Assembly: GCF_000024985.1 (NCBI RefSeq)
Contig: NC_013523.1
Coordinates: forward strand, 992,001-1,056,000
Origin: Sphaerobacter thermophilus DSM 20745
GTDB taxonomy: Bacteria > Chloroflexota > Chloroflexia > Thermomicrobiales > Thermomicrobiaceae
Direction: 5' to 3'
Length of the DNA: 64,000 bases
Part shown: piece after piece, positions 8,498 through 17,549 of the stretch
How the letters are laid out: each line of letters begins with the position of its first letter
How positions within the stretch are numbered: position 1 is the first letter of the stretch
The notes under the pieces: model-generated
The model's database searches: none
What the model was told of the DNA's origin: nothing
Seen by the model: only the letters and a program-made list of their open reading frames with translations
Made by a program: the position numbers and the translations under genes

Positions 8498-9220
8498 GTG
8501 GCGGATATTGTCGTCGTCGAGGACGAGCGGGAGTTGGCGACCCTGGTTGAGCGGGCGCTGCGTGAGGAGGGGCACCGGGTCGAGGTCATCCGCGATGGGG
8601 CTGCGGCGCTTGAGCGGCTGACCGGTCCTGGCCAGCCGGAGCCGGACCTGATCGTGCTCGATCTGATGCTCCCCAACGTTGACGGGCTGGAGATCTGCCG
8701 CCGTGTGCGGCAGTCGAAGATCACGCCGATCCTGATGCTGACGGCCCGGTCGACGGAGCTGGACCGTGTGCTCGGTCTGGAGCTCGGCGCGGATGACTAT
8801 CTGACCAAGCCCTTCTCGCTGCGGGAGCTGCAGGCGCGCGTCTCGGCGATCCTGCGCCGGGTGGAGATGATGCGGGCGCTCTCGCGCACCGAGGACGGCA
8901 CGACGCGGATCGATCACGGCGACCTGACGATCGATCCCCTCTCGCGGGAAGTGACGTCGCGCGGGCAACCGGTGCACCTGACGGCCAAAGAGTTCGACCT
9001 CTTGCACCTCCTGGCGGCCAACCCCGGGCGGGTCTTCAGCCGCGACTACCTCCTGCATCGCGTCTGGGGTGAGGACTACGTCGGCGTCGATCGAACGGTG
9101 GACACGCATATCCTCCGGCTGCGCAAGAAGCTGGGCGGACCGGGTAGCCCGGCCGAGCGGATCGTTACCTTGTGGGGCGTCGGCTACAAGTACGAACGAC
9201 CGCGTGACGGAGGGGCGTGA
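8498..9220 (+). CDS. OmpR/PhoB-family response regulator
   Basis: The 240-residue protein has an N-terminal receiver domain with acidic pocket E9/D10, phospho-acceptor D55 in LIVLDLMLPNVDG, the conserved threonine in LMLTARS, and lysine in DDYLTKPF. From about 135 on it has a winged-helix DNA-binding domain (LTAKEFDLLHLLAANPGRVF, RTVDTHILRLRKKLG). It would be phosphorylated by the next gene's kinase and act as a transcription factor. Its stop overlaps the kinase start. The targets are unknown; the ABC exporter just upstream is one candidate, since such pairs often neighbour the transporter they control. Confidence 0.93.
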   Translation: MADIVVVEDERELATLVERALREEGHRVEVIRDGAAALERLTGPGQPEPDLIVLDLMLPNVDGLEICRRVRQSKITPILMLTARSTELDRVLGLELGADDYLTKPFSLRELQARVSAILRRVEMMRALSRTEDGTTRIDHGDLTIDPLSREVTSRGQPVHLTAKEFDLLHLLAANPGRVFSRDYLLHRVWGEDYVGVDRTVDTHILRLRKKLGGPGSPAERIVTLWGVGYKYERPRDGGA

Positions 9221-10851
9221 TGCGTCGGGTGTTCACCGCGCCGTGGCGAGCGGTGCGGTGGTTCTTCCGGGCCTATCGCCAGCGGCTGAGCGTCCAACTC
9301 ATCGTCTCCCACGTCCTGGTGGTGTTGCTGACGGCCCTGGTGATCGAGCTTGCCGTGGCCGGGGTCTTTCTCGGCGCCTATAACGCCGGGTTGCTTCCAC
9401 TGAGTTCGGGCATCGACGCGTTTGCGATCAACACGGCGACCACGGTGGCCCGGACGACGGGGCCCGACGCGGTCGCCGCGGAGGCGCTCGGGGACATGGA
9501 ACGGTTGGATTCCATCCAGCAGCGCCTCGCGTTCGTGGCAGGCCAAGTCGAGGTTGGGAACCCTGGGCGAGGTGATCGCCGGATTGCGATCACGGACGCC
9601 GACGGTCGGATCGTGGCCACTTCCGACCCAGGCTGGGCGCCGCCTGGTCAGACCGTCGACGTAATCCCGAACCCGCTCACGGTGCGTATCGCCCGGCGTG
9701 GTCTGGAACTGGCCGGCGCGCCGTCGGGTCACGGCAACCTCTGGGTCACGGACGGCGATGAGAATGAGACGGTCGTAGTCCACCCCATCCTGTCTGACGG
9801 CGACGTTTTCCAGGGGCTGGTCGTGCTCGAGCGGTTCGACCCGTCACCGGGCCCGACGTCGTTGCCGGCGCCGACGCTCGCGGCAGGGCTGGTCTACATC
9901 ATCGTCATGACGCTGGCGGTCCTCATCGCCCCGGCGCTCATCGTGGCGGTGCCGGTGGGGATCCTCCGAGCGCGGCGCGTATCGAAGCGCGTATCGCACC
10001 TGGCCGAGGCGGCCGATGCCATGGCGCAGGGCGATCTCGGGCGCCGTGTCGCGGTCAAGGGGGAAGACGAGATCGCGCGGCTGGCCGAGCGCTTCAACGA
10101 GATGATCGCCAGCGTGGACCGCACCGACCGCGCACGCAAGGCGTTCGTGGCTAACGTGTCGCACGACCTGCGGACACCGGTCGCGATCGTGCGGGGCCAC
10201 ATTGAACGGCTGCTGGCGAGCCGGGGCGCTGACCCGATCTCCGGTTCGCTGGGCGAGCTGGACGACGAAGAAACGCGGTCGCTCGCTGTGGTTCACCAGG
10301 AGGTGCTCACCCTGGAGCGCCTTATCAACGACCTCTTCACACTGGCCCGGATTGAGGAGGCCACGCTGCACATCGAGCCGGCTCCGGTGGCGATCGACGA
10401 GGTGGCGCGAGCCGCGGTCGAAGGCGTCCGCCCCATGGCGTGGGATCAGCGGAAGGTCGCGGTCGAGGCGATGCTCCCGCCGGGCCTGCCGCCGGTGCTG
10501 GCGGATCGCACGCGCCTGCAGCAGATCTTCGGAAACCTCCTCTACAACGCTCTGCGCCACACCCCGGAGGGCGGCCTGATCGTCGTCGGCGCCGAGCAAC
10601 GCGACGGGGTGGTCGAGGTCTCGGTCCGCGACACCGGTGGGGGCATCCCGGAGGAGGAGTTGGACGCCGTGTTCCAGCGCCACTACCGGCTGGGCGACGG
10701 CGCCGGCTTCGGCGAATCGAGTGGGCTGGGGCTCGCCATCGTCAAGCAACTGGTTGAGGCGCAGGACGGGTCCATCTGCGTGGAGAGCGTCCCCGGCGAG
10801 GGGACGGTGTTCCGCTTCACGTTGCCGGTGGCGACCAAGGGGCGCGGCTGA
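9220..10851 (+). CDS. HAMP-domain sensor histidine kinase
   Basis: This is a 543-residue membrane kinase. The first transmembrane helix is at about 25-55 (LIVSHVLVVLLTALVIELAV). An extracytoplasmic sensor region of about 170 residues follows, then a second helix (LVYIIVMTLAVLIAPALIVA). HAMP begins RARRVSKRVSHLAEAADAMA, the H-box is FVANVSHDLRTPVAIVRGH, the N-box is FGNLLYNALRHTPEGG, and the G-boxes are VRDTGGGIPEE and SSGLGLAIVKQL. It is complete and should be active. ATG at 9220 overlaps the regulator's TGA; a GTG at 9217 is directly in front and could also be used. GGAGGGG lies at 9209-9215. The periplasmic sensing part matches no fold I know by eye. Confidence 0.93.
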   Translation: MRRVFTAPWRAVRWFFRAYRQRLSVQLIVSHVLVVLLTALVIELAVAGVFLGAYNAGLLPLSSGIDAFAINTATTVARTTGPDAVAAEALGDMERLDSIQQRLAFVAGQVEVGNPGRGDRRIAITDADGRIVATSDPGWAPPGQTVDVIPNPLTVRIARRGLELAGAPSGHGNLWVTDGDENETVVVHPILSDGDVFQGLVVLERFDPSPGPTSLPAPTLAAGLVYIIVMTLAVLIAPALIVAVPVGILRARRVSKRVSHLAEAADAMAQGDLGRRVAVKGEDEIARLAERFNEMIASVDRTDRARKAFVANVSHDLRTPVAIVRGHIERLLASRGADPISGSLGELDDEETRSLAVVHQEVLTLERLINDLFTLARIEEATLHIEPAPVAIDEVARAAVEGVRPMAWDQRKVAVEAMLPPGLPPVLADRTRLQQIFGNLLYNALRHTPEGGLIVVGAEQRDGVVEVSVRDTGGGIPEEELDAVFQRHYRLGDGAGFGESSGLGLAIVKQLVEAQDGSICVESVPGEGTVFRFTLPVATKGRG

Positions 10852-10860
10852 CGCTTGCGC

Positions 10861-10890
10861 TTGCCGGTTCAGTCGGGTGCTGGCTATGAT
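10861..10890 (+). promoter_or_regulatory. Sigma-70-type promoter of the t6A operon
   Basis: TTGCCG (10861-10866), an 18-base spacer, and TATGAT (10885-10890). It would start transcription near 10897, about 65 bases before tsaE. Confidence 0.55.
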
Positions 10891-10963
10891 GGGGTCACGC
10901 CTCAGCGACTCCGGCGTAGGCCTGCACGCTGCGGCGCGCAACACGACGGAGGACACTGCCCCG

Positions 10964-11500
10964 ATGGTGACCCAGCGCCCGGCGCTCGACGTGATCAGCC
11001 ACAGCCCGGATCAGACGCGGTGGCTCGGCTCTCGGCTCGGCCGGCTCGTCCGGCCAGGGGACGTGATCCTGCTCACCGGCATCATCGGTTCGGGCAAGAC
11101 GACGCTGGTGCAGGGTATTGCGCGGGGATTGGGCGTGACCGGCTACGTGCAGAGCCCGACCTTCACCCTGGTCCACGAGCATCCCGGGCGGACTGCCGAC
11201 GGGCGGCCGGTGACGCTCTACCACCTCGACCTCTACCGCCTGGAGGGTAACGAGGAGCTGGTCACGTTCGGCTACGAGGACTACTTTGCCGACCCGGCGG
11301 GGATTACGGTGGTTGAGTGGCCGGAGCGGCTCAGCGCCGAGCTGCCCGAGGAGTACCTGCTCGTTAACCTCGAATACATTGCCGATGCGAAGCGCCGGCT
11401 CGCCCTTTACCCACGGGGCGAGCGCTACGAGGCGCTGGTGGAGGCCTTTCGCGTGGAGGTGTTTGGTGCCCGCCGAGGACCGGCTGCTTCTGGCTATTGA
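10964..11500 (+). CDS. tsaE: tRNA t6A synthesis ATPase TsaE
   Basis: TsaE is the ATPase that cycles the TsaB-TsaD complex making N6-threonylcarbamoyl-adenosine at tRNA position 37. The 178-residue protein has the P-loop GIIGSGKTTLVQGIARGLG (about 43-61), VQSPTFTLVHEH (switch region), LYHLDLYRLEG, and VVEWPERL, all characteristic. ATG at 10964 is chosen because GGAGGA sits at 10948-10953 and the longer frame runs back into the kinase gene. It overlaps tsaB by 35 bases, which ties the two together. Length is normal for the family. Confidence 0.94.
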   Translation: MVTQRPALDVISHSPDQTRWLGSRLGRLVRPGDVILLTGIIGSGKTTLVQGIARGLGVTGYVQSPTFTLVHEHPGRTADGRPVTLYHLDLYRLEGNEELVTFGYEDYFADPAGITVVEWPERLSAELPEEYLLVNLEYIADAKRRLALYPRGERYEALVEAFRVEVFGARRGPAASGY

Positions 11501-12173
11501 CACGTCGACCGAGGTCGCGGGGCTGGCGCTCTACGACGGCGCGACGGTCAGCGAGCTGACCTGGTATGCCGGGCGGAACCAAACCGCGTCCCTCCTCACC
11601 CAGATCCGGCACCTGCTCGACATTAACGGGCGTGACCTGACGGAGGTCGGCGCCGTCGCCGTGGCGATCGGGCCGGGCACGTTCAACGGCCTGCGCGTGG
11701 GGATGAGCGTGGCCAAGGGGCTGTGCTACGGCCTCGGGTTGCCGCTCATCGGGATCGGCACGCTGGATACGATCGCCTACCCGCACGTGCGGTCGCGCCA
11801 CCCGATCCGCGCGGTCGTCCCGGCCGGGCGGGGCCGGGTGGTCTATGCTGACTACCGGTACCGGAATGGGCGGTGGGTGCGGCTGAGCGACCTTCGCAAC
11901 GAGCGGATGGACCAGTTGGCGGACGAGCTGGTCGAGAAGACTATCATTGCTGGAGAGTTGCCGGCGGACCTGGCGGCCAAACTGGAGGAATCTCCGCTCG
12001 TCATCGTGCCGCCTCCCGCGCTGCGGGTGCGGCGACCGGCGTACCTGGCGGAGGTTGCGCACCGGCGCTGGCTGGAGGGGGATACCGACCCATTGGAGAC
12101 GCTTGAGCCGGTCTATGTGCACGGCAGCGCGAGCACGGCTGCGGCGCCCGAGCCGCGCGCGTCCACAGGGTGA
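11466..12173 (+). CDS. tsaB: tRNA t6A synthesis protein TsaB
   Basis: TsaB is the inactive ASKHA-fold partner that dimerises with TsaD. The 235-residue protein opens with LLLAIDTSTEVAGLALYDG, and has AIGPGTFNGLRVGMSVAKGL and GIGTLDTIAYPH, the family signatures. The GTG at 11466, inside the end of tsaE, is preceded by GGAGG at 11455-11459. As in other TsaB proteins, the HxxxH metal motif of TsaD is absent. Its place between tsaE and rimI-tsaD is the common bacterial order. Confidence 0.93.
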   Translation: MPAEDRLLLAIDTSTEVAGLALYDGATVSELTWYAGRNQTASLLTQIRHLLDINGRDLTEVGAVAVAIGPGTFNGLRVGMSVAKGLCYGLGLPLIGIGTLDTIAYPHVRSRHPIRAVVPAGRGRVVYADYRYRNGRWVRLSDLRNERMDQLADELVEKTIIAGELPADLAAKLEESPLVIVPPPALRVRRPAYLAEVAHRRWLEGDTDPLETLEPVYVHGSASTAAAPEPRASTG

Positions 12174-12230
12174 CGCAGCGCTACAGGCTGGAGACGGTGT
12201 CGCGGGCACCGGTGGAGAGAGACAGGCATC

Positions 12231-12920
12231 GTGAACAACGAGACGACCGCAGGGCCTCGCCGGTACTACGTGCAGCCGATGCGCGTCGAAGACGTGCCCG
12301 AGGTGTCCCGCGTTGAGCGGCGCTGCTTCACCAACCCGTGGCCGGAATCGGCTTACCGGCGCGAGCTTCGCAACCCTGCCAACAACCACTACATCGTCCT
12401 GCGCTGGCACCGCGGTGAGCGCGTCGAAGGGGCCGGAGCGCCCGAGCCGCGGGGCCGCCTGGCACTGCTGCCGCTGATCCAGCGGTCGGAGCCGCAGGTG
12501 ACCGACCCAATCGTCGGATTCGCCGGGATGTGGGTGCTCTACGATGAGGCACACATCACGACGATCGGGGTGGATCCCGACCATCGGGGTCGTGGGCTCG
12601 GTGAGTTGTTGCTTGTCAGCCTGTTCGACGAGGCGATCCGGCGGAGTGCCGAGTGGGTGACGCTTGAGGTGCGGGTATCGAACCAGACGGCGCAGGCGCT
12701 GTATGAGAAGTACGGGTTCACGCGCCAGGGGCTGCGGCGACGCTACTACAGCGACAACGGCGAGGACGCCTACATCATGTGGTCGCCGTCGCTGCGCGAC
12801 AAGGCGTCCCGGCAGCGCTACGACGAACTCCGCGAGCGGTTGTTCGCGCGCCTCGCGGCAGAAGGGATCGTGACGGGTCAGCATGGCGACGAGCACGGGC
12901 AGAATCATTCTGGGCATTGA
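12231..12920 (+). CDS. rimI: Ribosomal-protein S18-alanine N-acetyltransferase (RimI-like)
   Basis: This 229-residue GNAT acetyltransferase carries acetyl-CoA-binding motif A in [18 protein letters not shown] (about 108-125) and the motif B region [18 protein letters not shown] (about 160-177) with EDAYIMW, as in RimI. RimI acetylates the N-terminal alanine of ribosomal protein S18. It is longer than usual (about 150-160), with an insert near residues 60-90 and an arginine-rich C-terminal tail of about 40 residues. GTG at 12231 has GGTGGAGAGAGA upstream. It overlaps tsaD by 38 bases, and the tsaB-rimI-tsaD order supports the call. Confidence 0.88.
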   Translation: MNNETTAGPRRYYVQPMRVEDVPEVSRVERRCFTNPWPESAYRRELRNPANNHYIVLRWHRGERVEGAGAPEPRGRLALLPLIQRSEPQVTDPIVGFAGMWVLYDEAHITTIGVDPDHRGRGLGELLLVSLFDEAIRRSAEWVTLEVRVSNQTAQALYEKYGFTRQGLRRRYYSDNGEDAYIMWSPSLRDKASRQRYDELRERLFARLAAEGIVTGQHGDEHGQNHSGH

Positions 12921-13998
12921 GACGTCCTGCGACGAGACATCCGCCGCCGTCGTCCGTGACGGGCGAGAGGTCCTCTCCAATGTCATCCACTCGCAGATCG
13001 ACCTGCACCAGCGCTACGGCGGGGTCGTGCCGGAGTTGGCATCACGCCGTCACATCACGACTATCATCCCAGCCATCGACCTGGCGCTGGAGCAGGCGGG
13101 GGTGACGCGGGACGACATCGACGCCATCGCGGTGACCGAAGGGCCGGGTCTGGCGGGGTCGCTCCTGGTTGGGGTCAACGTGGCGAAGACGCTGGCGCTG
13201 ACGTGGGGCCTGCCGCTGGTGCCGGTCAACCACCTGGAGGGTCACATCTACGCTAACTGGCTGTCGCTGCCGGGCGAGGAGCCGGTGCCACCGCCTGAAT
13301 TTCCGCTCGTGTGCCTGGTCGTCTCCGGAGGGCACACGGAGCTCGTCTTCATGCGTGGGCATGGCGAGTACGAGTTGCTGGGTCGTACGATCGACGACGC
13401 GGCCGGGGAGGCATTCGACAAGGGTGCGCGTATTCTGGGATTGGGCTATCCGGGTGGCCCGGCGATCCAGCGGGCGGCTGAGAAAGGGCGGCTCGGGCGC
13501 TTCACCTTCCCGCGGGCATGGCTCGGCGACAGTTACGACTTTAGTTTCAGCGGCCTGAAGACCGCGCTCCTGCGGGAGGTGGAAAAGTACCGGCGACCCG
13601 GCCCGCGGAAGCGCCGGCAGAAGGGGGACCAGCCGTTCCTCACCCACGAGCCGCCGGAGTATGCGCCGAACATGCCGGTCAACGACCTGGCTGCCGACTA
13701 TCAGGACGCGATCGTTGACGTCCTGGCCGAAAAGACAATCCGCGCCGCCCGCGAGACGGGTGCGGCGACGGTGTTGCTCGCCGGCGGGGTGGCGGCGAAC
13801 ACTCTGCTGCGGCGCCGGCTCACCGGGGCGCTCGACATTCCGGTCCGCTATCCTCCTCCGATCCTCTGCACCGACAACGCGGCGATGATCGCCGGCGCGG
13901 CCTACTATGTGCAGCGGCGTGGGGTGAAGGCAGGGTTGGACCTCGATGCCCACCCGCAGTTGCCGCTGGTCACGGCGACCGCATTCCCGGATGACTGA
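12883..13998 (+). CDS. tsaD: tRNA N6-threonylcarbamoyl-adenosine transferase TsaD
   Basis: TsaD transfers the threonylcarbamoyl group from its AMP ester to A37 of ANN-decoding tRNAs. The 371-residue ASKHA protein has [16 protein letters not shown] at the start, the iron-binding histidines in [11 protein letters not shown] (about 112-122), the loop VSGGHTELV, and [15 protein letters not shown] near the C-terminus. An insert of basic residues around 225-250 ([18 protein letters not shown]) lengthens it relative to the usual 330-345. Start ATG at 12883 is within rimI. It ends the t6A operon; the next gene begins 44 bases later. Confidence 0.95.
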   Translation: MATSTGRIILGIETSCDETSAAVVRDGREVLSNVIHSQIDLHQRYGGVVPELASRRHITTIIPAIDLALEQAGVTRDDIDAIAVTEGPGLAGSLLVGVNVAKTLALTWGLPLVPVNHLEGHIYANWLSLPGEEPVPPPEFPLVCLVVSGGHTELVFMRGHGEYELLGRTIDDAAGEAFDKGARILGLGYPGGPAIQRAAEKGRLGRFTFPRAWLGDSYDFSFSGLKTALLREVEKYRRPGPRKRRQKGDQPFLTHEPPEYAPNMPVNDLAADYQDAIVDVLAEKTIRAARETGAATVLLAGGVAANTLLRRRLTGALDIPVRYPPPILCTDNAAMIAGAAYYVQRRGVKAGLDLDAHPQLPLVTATAFPDD

Positions 13999-14042
13999 GC
14001 GCAGACCCGCCGTGCGTCGAGGCGGGCAGTGAGGAGCACACG

Positions 14043-14849
14043 GTGACAACGGAGACGTTGGAGGCGGCCCGGGCGGTAGCGACCGACGCGGCGCTCCAGG
14101 CCGGGGCGCTGCTACGGCGGATGGCCGGGCAGGTCAACGACGTGCGGCACAAGGGCCCGGTCGATCTCGTCACGGAAGCCGATCGGGCGAGCGAGCGACT
14201 GATTCTGGAGGCCATTCGCGCCCGCTTTCCCGAACACGCGATCCTTTCCGAGGAGAGCGGTGCCCTCAGCGGTGCCGACGACGCGCCCCGCTGGCTGATC
14301 GACCCGCTCGACGGCACCACGAATTACGCGCACGGGTACCCGCTCTACGCCGTGTCGATTGCCTTCGAAGTCGCGGCCGAAGTGGTCCTCGGTGTCGTCT
14401 ACGTCCCGACGCTCGACGAGTTGTATGTCGCGGAGCGCGGGCGGGGCGCCTGGCTCAACGGCCAGCCGCTGCGCGTCTCCCGGACGGACACCCTGCTCGC
14501 GTCGCTCCTTGCCACGGGATTCCTGTATGATGTGGATACGCGCGGACGGAATCTTCCGCACTGGGAGAACTTCATCCACGCGACGCAGGGGGTGCGGCGC
14601 AGCGGTTCCGCCGCGATCGACCTATGCCACGTCGCGGCGGGGCGCCTGGACGGCTACTGGGAAGAGGGGCTGGCGTCCTGGGACTCGGCAGCCGGCTCGC
14701 TGATGGTCACTGAGGCGGGCGGCACGGTTACGGGCTACGACGGGGAGCCGTTCCGTCTGGACGGGCCCAACTGCGTTGCATCGAACGGAGTCATTCACGC
14801 GGCGATGCTGCGGGTGTTGGCGCAGGGTATGGCGGCGCTGCCGGATTGA
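14043..14849 (+). CDS. Inositol monophosphatase-family phosphatase
   Basis: This 268-residue Mg-dependent phosphatase has the family's metal ligands in ILSEESGAL (about 77-85), IDPLDGTTNYAHGYP (about 95-109) and ASWDSAAGSLMVTEAGG (about 214-230). It would release phosphate from inositol monophosphates or related sugar phosphates; some relatives are histidinol-phosphatases (HisN) or act on fructose-1,6-bisphosphate or NADP. The his genes one kilobase downstream make a HisN role possible, but the sequence does not decide it. GTG at 14043 is preceded by GTGAGGAG. Confidence 0.9.
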   Translation: MTTETLEAARAVATDAALQAGALLRRMAGQVNDVRHKGPVDLVTEADRASERLILEAIRARFPEHAILSEESGALSGADDAPRWLIDPLDGTTNYAHGYPLYAVSIAFEVAAEVVLGVVYVPTLDELYVAERGRGAWLNGQPLRVSRTDTLLASLLATGFLYDVDTRGRNLPHWENFIHATQGVRRSGSAAIDLCHVAAGRLDGYWEEGLASWDSAAGSLMVTEAGGTVTGYDGEPFRLDGPNCVASNGVIHAAMLRVLAQGMAALPD

Positions 14850-14911
14850 CGGGCGCCGCTCGTGCGGTGGCATCGAGCTGGTTCGATGCCGGGCGTGGCC
14901 GGAGGTGCGTC

Positions 14912-15142
14912 GTGACCAAGGCGTATGTCCTCATCACCACCGAGATCGGCAAAGGCGACGACGTCTATGAAGCCCTGTCGCGCATCGAGGGAGTATCCGC
15001 CGTCAACATCGTGGCTGGAACCTACGATGTGGTCGCCGTTCTGGAGGCGGCGGACGCGCGGGAGATCGGACGCCTTGTCATGGGCCCGATCCAGAAGATC
15101 GATGGGGTGATGAGCACGGTCACGCTCATGGCTATCCGCTAG
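14912..15142 (+). CDS. Stand-alone Lrp/AsnC ligand-binding (RAM) domain protein
   Basis: This 76-residue protein consists only of the alpha/beta effector domain of Lrp/AsnC regulators, without a DNA-binding helix-turn-helix: AYVLITTEIGKGDDVYEAL, then GVSAVNIVAGTYDVVAVLEA, and GPIQKIDGVMSTVTLMAI. Such SraA-like proteins bind amino acids or modify the oligomers of full-length Lrp proteins. GTG at 14912 has GGAGG at 14901-14905; the longer frame to 14846 adds no conserved sequence. It stands alone between the phosphatase and the deacetylase genes. The ligand is unknown; its position before the his cluster hints at amino-acid sensing, but this is inference. Confidence 0.85.
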   Translation: MTKAYVLITTEIGKGDDVYEALSRIEGVSAVNIVAGTYDVVAVLEAADAREIGRLVMGPIQKIDGVMSTVTLMAIR

Positions 15143-15157
15143 GAGGCCAGGGCGCCA

Positions 15158-15187
15158 TTGCCGTCGCATTGCCGGGCGGCATATACT
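15158..15187 (+). promoter_or_regulatory. Promoter giving a probably leaderless transcript
   Basis: TTGCCG (15158-15163), an 18-base spacer and TATACT (15182-15187). The deacetylase ATG begins at 15195, only 7 bases beyond the -10 box, and no Shine-Dalgarno sequence intervenes, so the mRNA would begin at or next to the start codon. Confidence 0.65.
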
Positions 15188-15194
15188 GTGGCGC

Positions 15195-16160
15195 ATGGAC
15201 ATCCCGACCGCGCTGATCCTTTCGGATCGATTTCGCCTCCACGACACCGGGGCACATCCGGAAAATGCCCAGCGCCTGGTGGCGATTGAGCGTCACCTGC
15301 ACGAGTGCGGGCTGATGAACGAGCGGGCCGTGCTCGATCCGGAGCCGGCTACCCCCGAGGACATTGCGCTGGTGCATGACCCGGAGTACATCCGGTTCAT
15401 CGAGCACATCGCCCATGCTGGAGGAGCCTACCTCGACAGCGATACCTATGTCTCCCCGCTGACCTACGAGACGGCGATGCTCGCGGCTGGCGCCGCGATC
15501 CAGGCTGTGGACTATGTCCTCGACGGTGCGGCTCCGCGGGTATTCGTCTTTCCCCGGCCGCCCGGGCACCACGCCTTGCGCCGGCAGGGCATGGGCTTCT
15601 GCATCTTCAACAACATCGCGGTTGCGGCGCGCCATGCGCTCGAGCGCCGTGGTCTCCGCCGGGTGGCGATCATCGACTGGGACGTCCACCACGGGAACGG
15701 AACGCAGGAGGCCTTCTACGACACCGACGAGGTCCTCTTCTTCTCGGTGCACCAGTGGCCCCTCTTTCCGGGCACCGGGCATCGGGACGAGGAGGGAGTC
15801 GCGTACGGCCAGAGCTACACCGTCAACCTCCCTCTGCCTCCCGGCTCGGACGATGCCGACTACGCTCGCGTCTTCGACGACGTTATCGGACCGCGCCTTA
15901 TCGAGTACGCACCCGACCTGATCCTGGTCTCGGCAGGGTTTGACGCGCACCGGGACGACCCGCTTGCCCTCATGGAGGTGACTGAGCGTGGCTTCTACGG
16001 GATTGCGCGCCGGGTACGCGAGTGGGCGGACCAACTGAGCGAGGGGCGTTTGGTCCTGCTGCTTGAGGGCGGTTACAATCAACGCGCGCTGGTCCGGAGC
16101 GTGGAAGCGACGATCCGGGCGCTGGACGCGCTCCCGGCGCCGGAAGAGTGTGCAGAATGA
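15195..16160 (+). CDS. Histone deacetylase/AcuC-family zinc amidohydrolase
   Basis: This 321-residue arginase-fold enzyme has the deacetylase motifs: HPENAQRLVAIERHL (about 18-32), RPPGHHALRRQGMGFCIFNN (tandem catalytic histidines), IDWDVHHGNGTQ (zinc Asp and His), and SAGFDAHRDDPL (second zinc Asp). Bacterial members deacetylate acetyl-lysine (AcuC) or acetyl-polyamines (AphA). ATG at 15195 is chosen because it is the first start after a strong promoter. Its TGA overlaps the ATG of hisH (ATGA), so it is translationally coupled to histidine genes, which is unusual. The function within that operon is not obvious. Confidence 0.9.
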   Translation: MDIPTALILSDRFRLHDTGAHPENAQRLVAIERHLHECGLMNERAVLDPEPATPEDIALVHDPEYIRFIEHIAHAGGAYLDSDTYVSPLTYETAMLAAGAAIQAVDYVLDGAAPRVFVFPRPPGHHALRRQGMGFCIFNNIAVAARHALERRGLRRVAIIDWDVHHGNGTQEAFYDTDEVLFFSVHQWPLFPGTGHRDEEGVAYGQSYTVNLPLPPGSDDADYARVFDDVIGPRLIEYAPDLILVSAGFDAHRDDPLALMEVTERGFYGIARRVREWADQLSEGRLVLLLEGGYNQRALVRSVEATIRALDALPAPEECAE

Positions 16161-16771
16161 TCGCGGTCGTCGACTACGGCGCTGGCAATGTCGCCAGCGT
16201 CATCAACGCACTGAGCCGGGTCGGCGCGGATGCATGCGTCACGCGCGACCCGGACGTTATCAGGACCGCCGCGGGGGTCATCGTACCCGGCGTGGGCGCT
16301 GCCGCGGACGTGATGTCCCACCTGACCGGCCACGGGCTGGTCGACGTGCTACGGGAGACAATCGCGGCGGGCACCCCGTACCTCGGCATCTGCATGGGGA
16401 TGCAGGTGCTCTTCAGCGTGAGCTATGAGGACGGGGAGCATCCATGCCTGGGCGTGATCCCGGGCGCGGTGCGACGCCTTCCCGGTGGTCAACCGCTCCC
16501 ACACGTGGGCTGGAACCAGGTGTGCCAAGTCGGATCGAGCCCGCTCTTCCACGGTATCCCGGACGGCGCCGACTTCTACTTCGTCCACTCCTACTACGTC
16601 GACCCGGCGGTGGAGGGCTGGACAGCGGCGACAACGGACTACGGCTTGCGCTTCACCAGCGCGATCGCGCGCGATAACGTGATGGGGACTCAGTTCCATC
16701 CCGAGAAGAGCGGCCGGTGGGGGCTGAAACTGCTCCAGAACTTCACGCGGATGGCCGGCGCCGGTCGATGA
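16157..16771 (+). CDS. hisH: Imidazole glycerol phosphate synthase, glutaminase subunit
   Basis: HisH releases ammonia from glutamine and channels it to HisF for imidazole glycerol phosphate formation in histidine synthesis. The 204-residue class-I amidotransferase shows MIAVVDYGAGNVASV, the oxyanion strand PGVGAAADVM, the nucleophile cysteine in LGICMGMQ (about 75-82), and the His-Glu pair in GTQFHPEKSG near residue 181. ATG at 16157 overlaps the previous stop by four bases. It is followed 13 bases later by hisA. Confidence 0.95.
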   Translation: MIAVVDYGAGNVASVINALSRVGADACVTRDPDVIRTAAGVIVPGVGAAADVMSHLTGHGLVDVLRETIAAGTPYLGICMGMQVLFSVSYEDGEHPCLGVIPGAVRRLPGGQPLPHVGWNQVCQVGSSPLFHGIPDGADFYFVHSYYVDPAVEGWTAATTDYGLRFTSAIARDNVMGTQFHPEKSGRWGLKLLQNFTRMAGAGR

Positions 16772-16784
16772 ACGGTGGCCCGAA

Positions 16785-17549
16785 ATGCTGATTATTCCCG
16801 CGATCGACCTGCGCGGCGGGCGATGCGTACGCTTAGTGCAGGGGGACTTCGCTCGCGAGACCGCGTACGACGACGACCCGGTGCGGGTGGCGCGGCGATG
16901 GGCGGACCTGGGTGCGCGCTGGATCCATGTGGTGGACCTCGACGGCGCGCGCGCCGGCAAGCCGATGCAGCTCGATCTGGTGCGTGCGATCGCGGAGGTC
17001 GGGGTACCGGTCGAGCTGGGCGGCGGGCTGCGCAGTCTGGCCGACCTGGATGCGGCGTTCACTGCCGGAGTCAGCCGCGCGGTGCTGGGTACTGCTGCGG
17101 TCGAACGCCCCTCGCTGATGGGAGAAGCGGTCGCGCAGTTCGGGCCGGAGCGCGTGGTGCTCGGGGTGGACGCGCGTGGTGGCCGGGTCGCGGTGCGCGG
17201 GTGGGCGGAGACGTCCGATCTGGCTGCCGAGGATGTGATCGCCCAGGCACGGGATGCGGGGGTCCCGCGGGTGATCTACACGGACATCGAGCGAGACGGC
17301 ACGCTGACCGCGCCAAACTTCGCGGCGATCGCCGCGATCGCGCGTGTCGGTCTGCCGGTCATCGCCTCGGGCGGGGTGGCCCGCCGAGACCATCTGGAGC
17401 GTCTGGCCGCCATCGCGGGGGTGGAGGCCGCTATCGTCGGGCAGGCACTGTACACCGGGGCGTTGACGATCGGAAGTGCCGAAGACTGGTGGGTGGAGCC
17501 TGCCACGTCGTTGCCGGGTATGGGGGAGGACCATGAGCGCGCGCACTGA
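16785..17549 (+). CDS. hisA: Phosphoribosylformimino-5-aminoimidazole carboxamide ribotide isomerase
   Basis: HisA isomerises ProFAR to PRFAR, the step before HisH/HisF. The 254-residue (beta/alpha)8 barrel has the family signatures LIIPAIDLRGGRCVRLVQGD (catalytic Asp), VVDLDGARAGKP, ELGGGLRSLADL (phosphate site), YTDIERDGTL (second catalytic Asp), and VIASGGVARRDHL (second phosphate site). In some actinobacteria HisA (PriA) also does the Trp-pathway reaction; nothing here shows that. It overlaps the next gene by 17 bases. Confidence 0.95.
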   Translation: MLIIPAIDLRGGRCVRLVQGDFARETAYDDDPVRVARRWADLGARWIHVVDLDGARAGKPMQLDLVRAIAEVGVPVELGGGLRSLADLDAAFTAGVSRAVLGTAAVERPSLMGEAVAQFGPERVVLGVDARGGRVAVRGWAETSDLAAEDVIAQARDAGVPRVIYTDIERDGTLTAPNFAAIAAIARVGLPVIASGGVARRDHLERLAAIAGVEAAIVGQALYTGALTIGSAEDWWVEPATSLPGMGEDHERAH

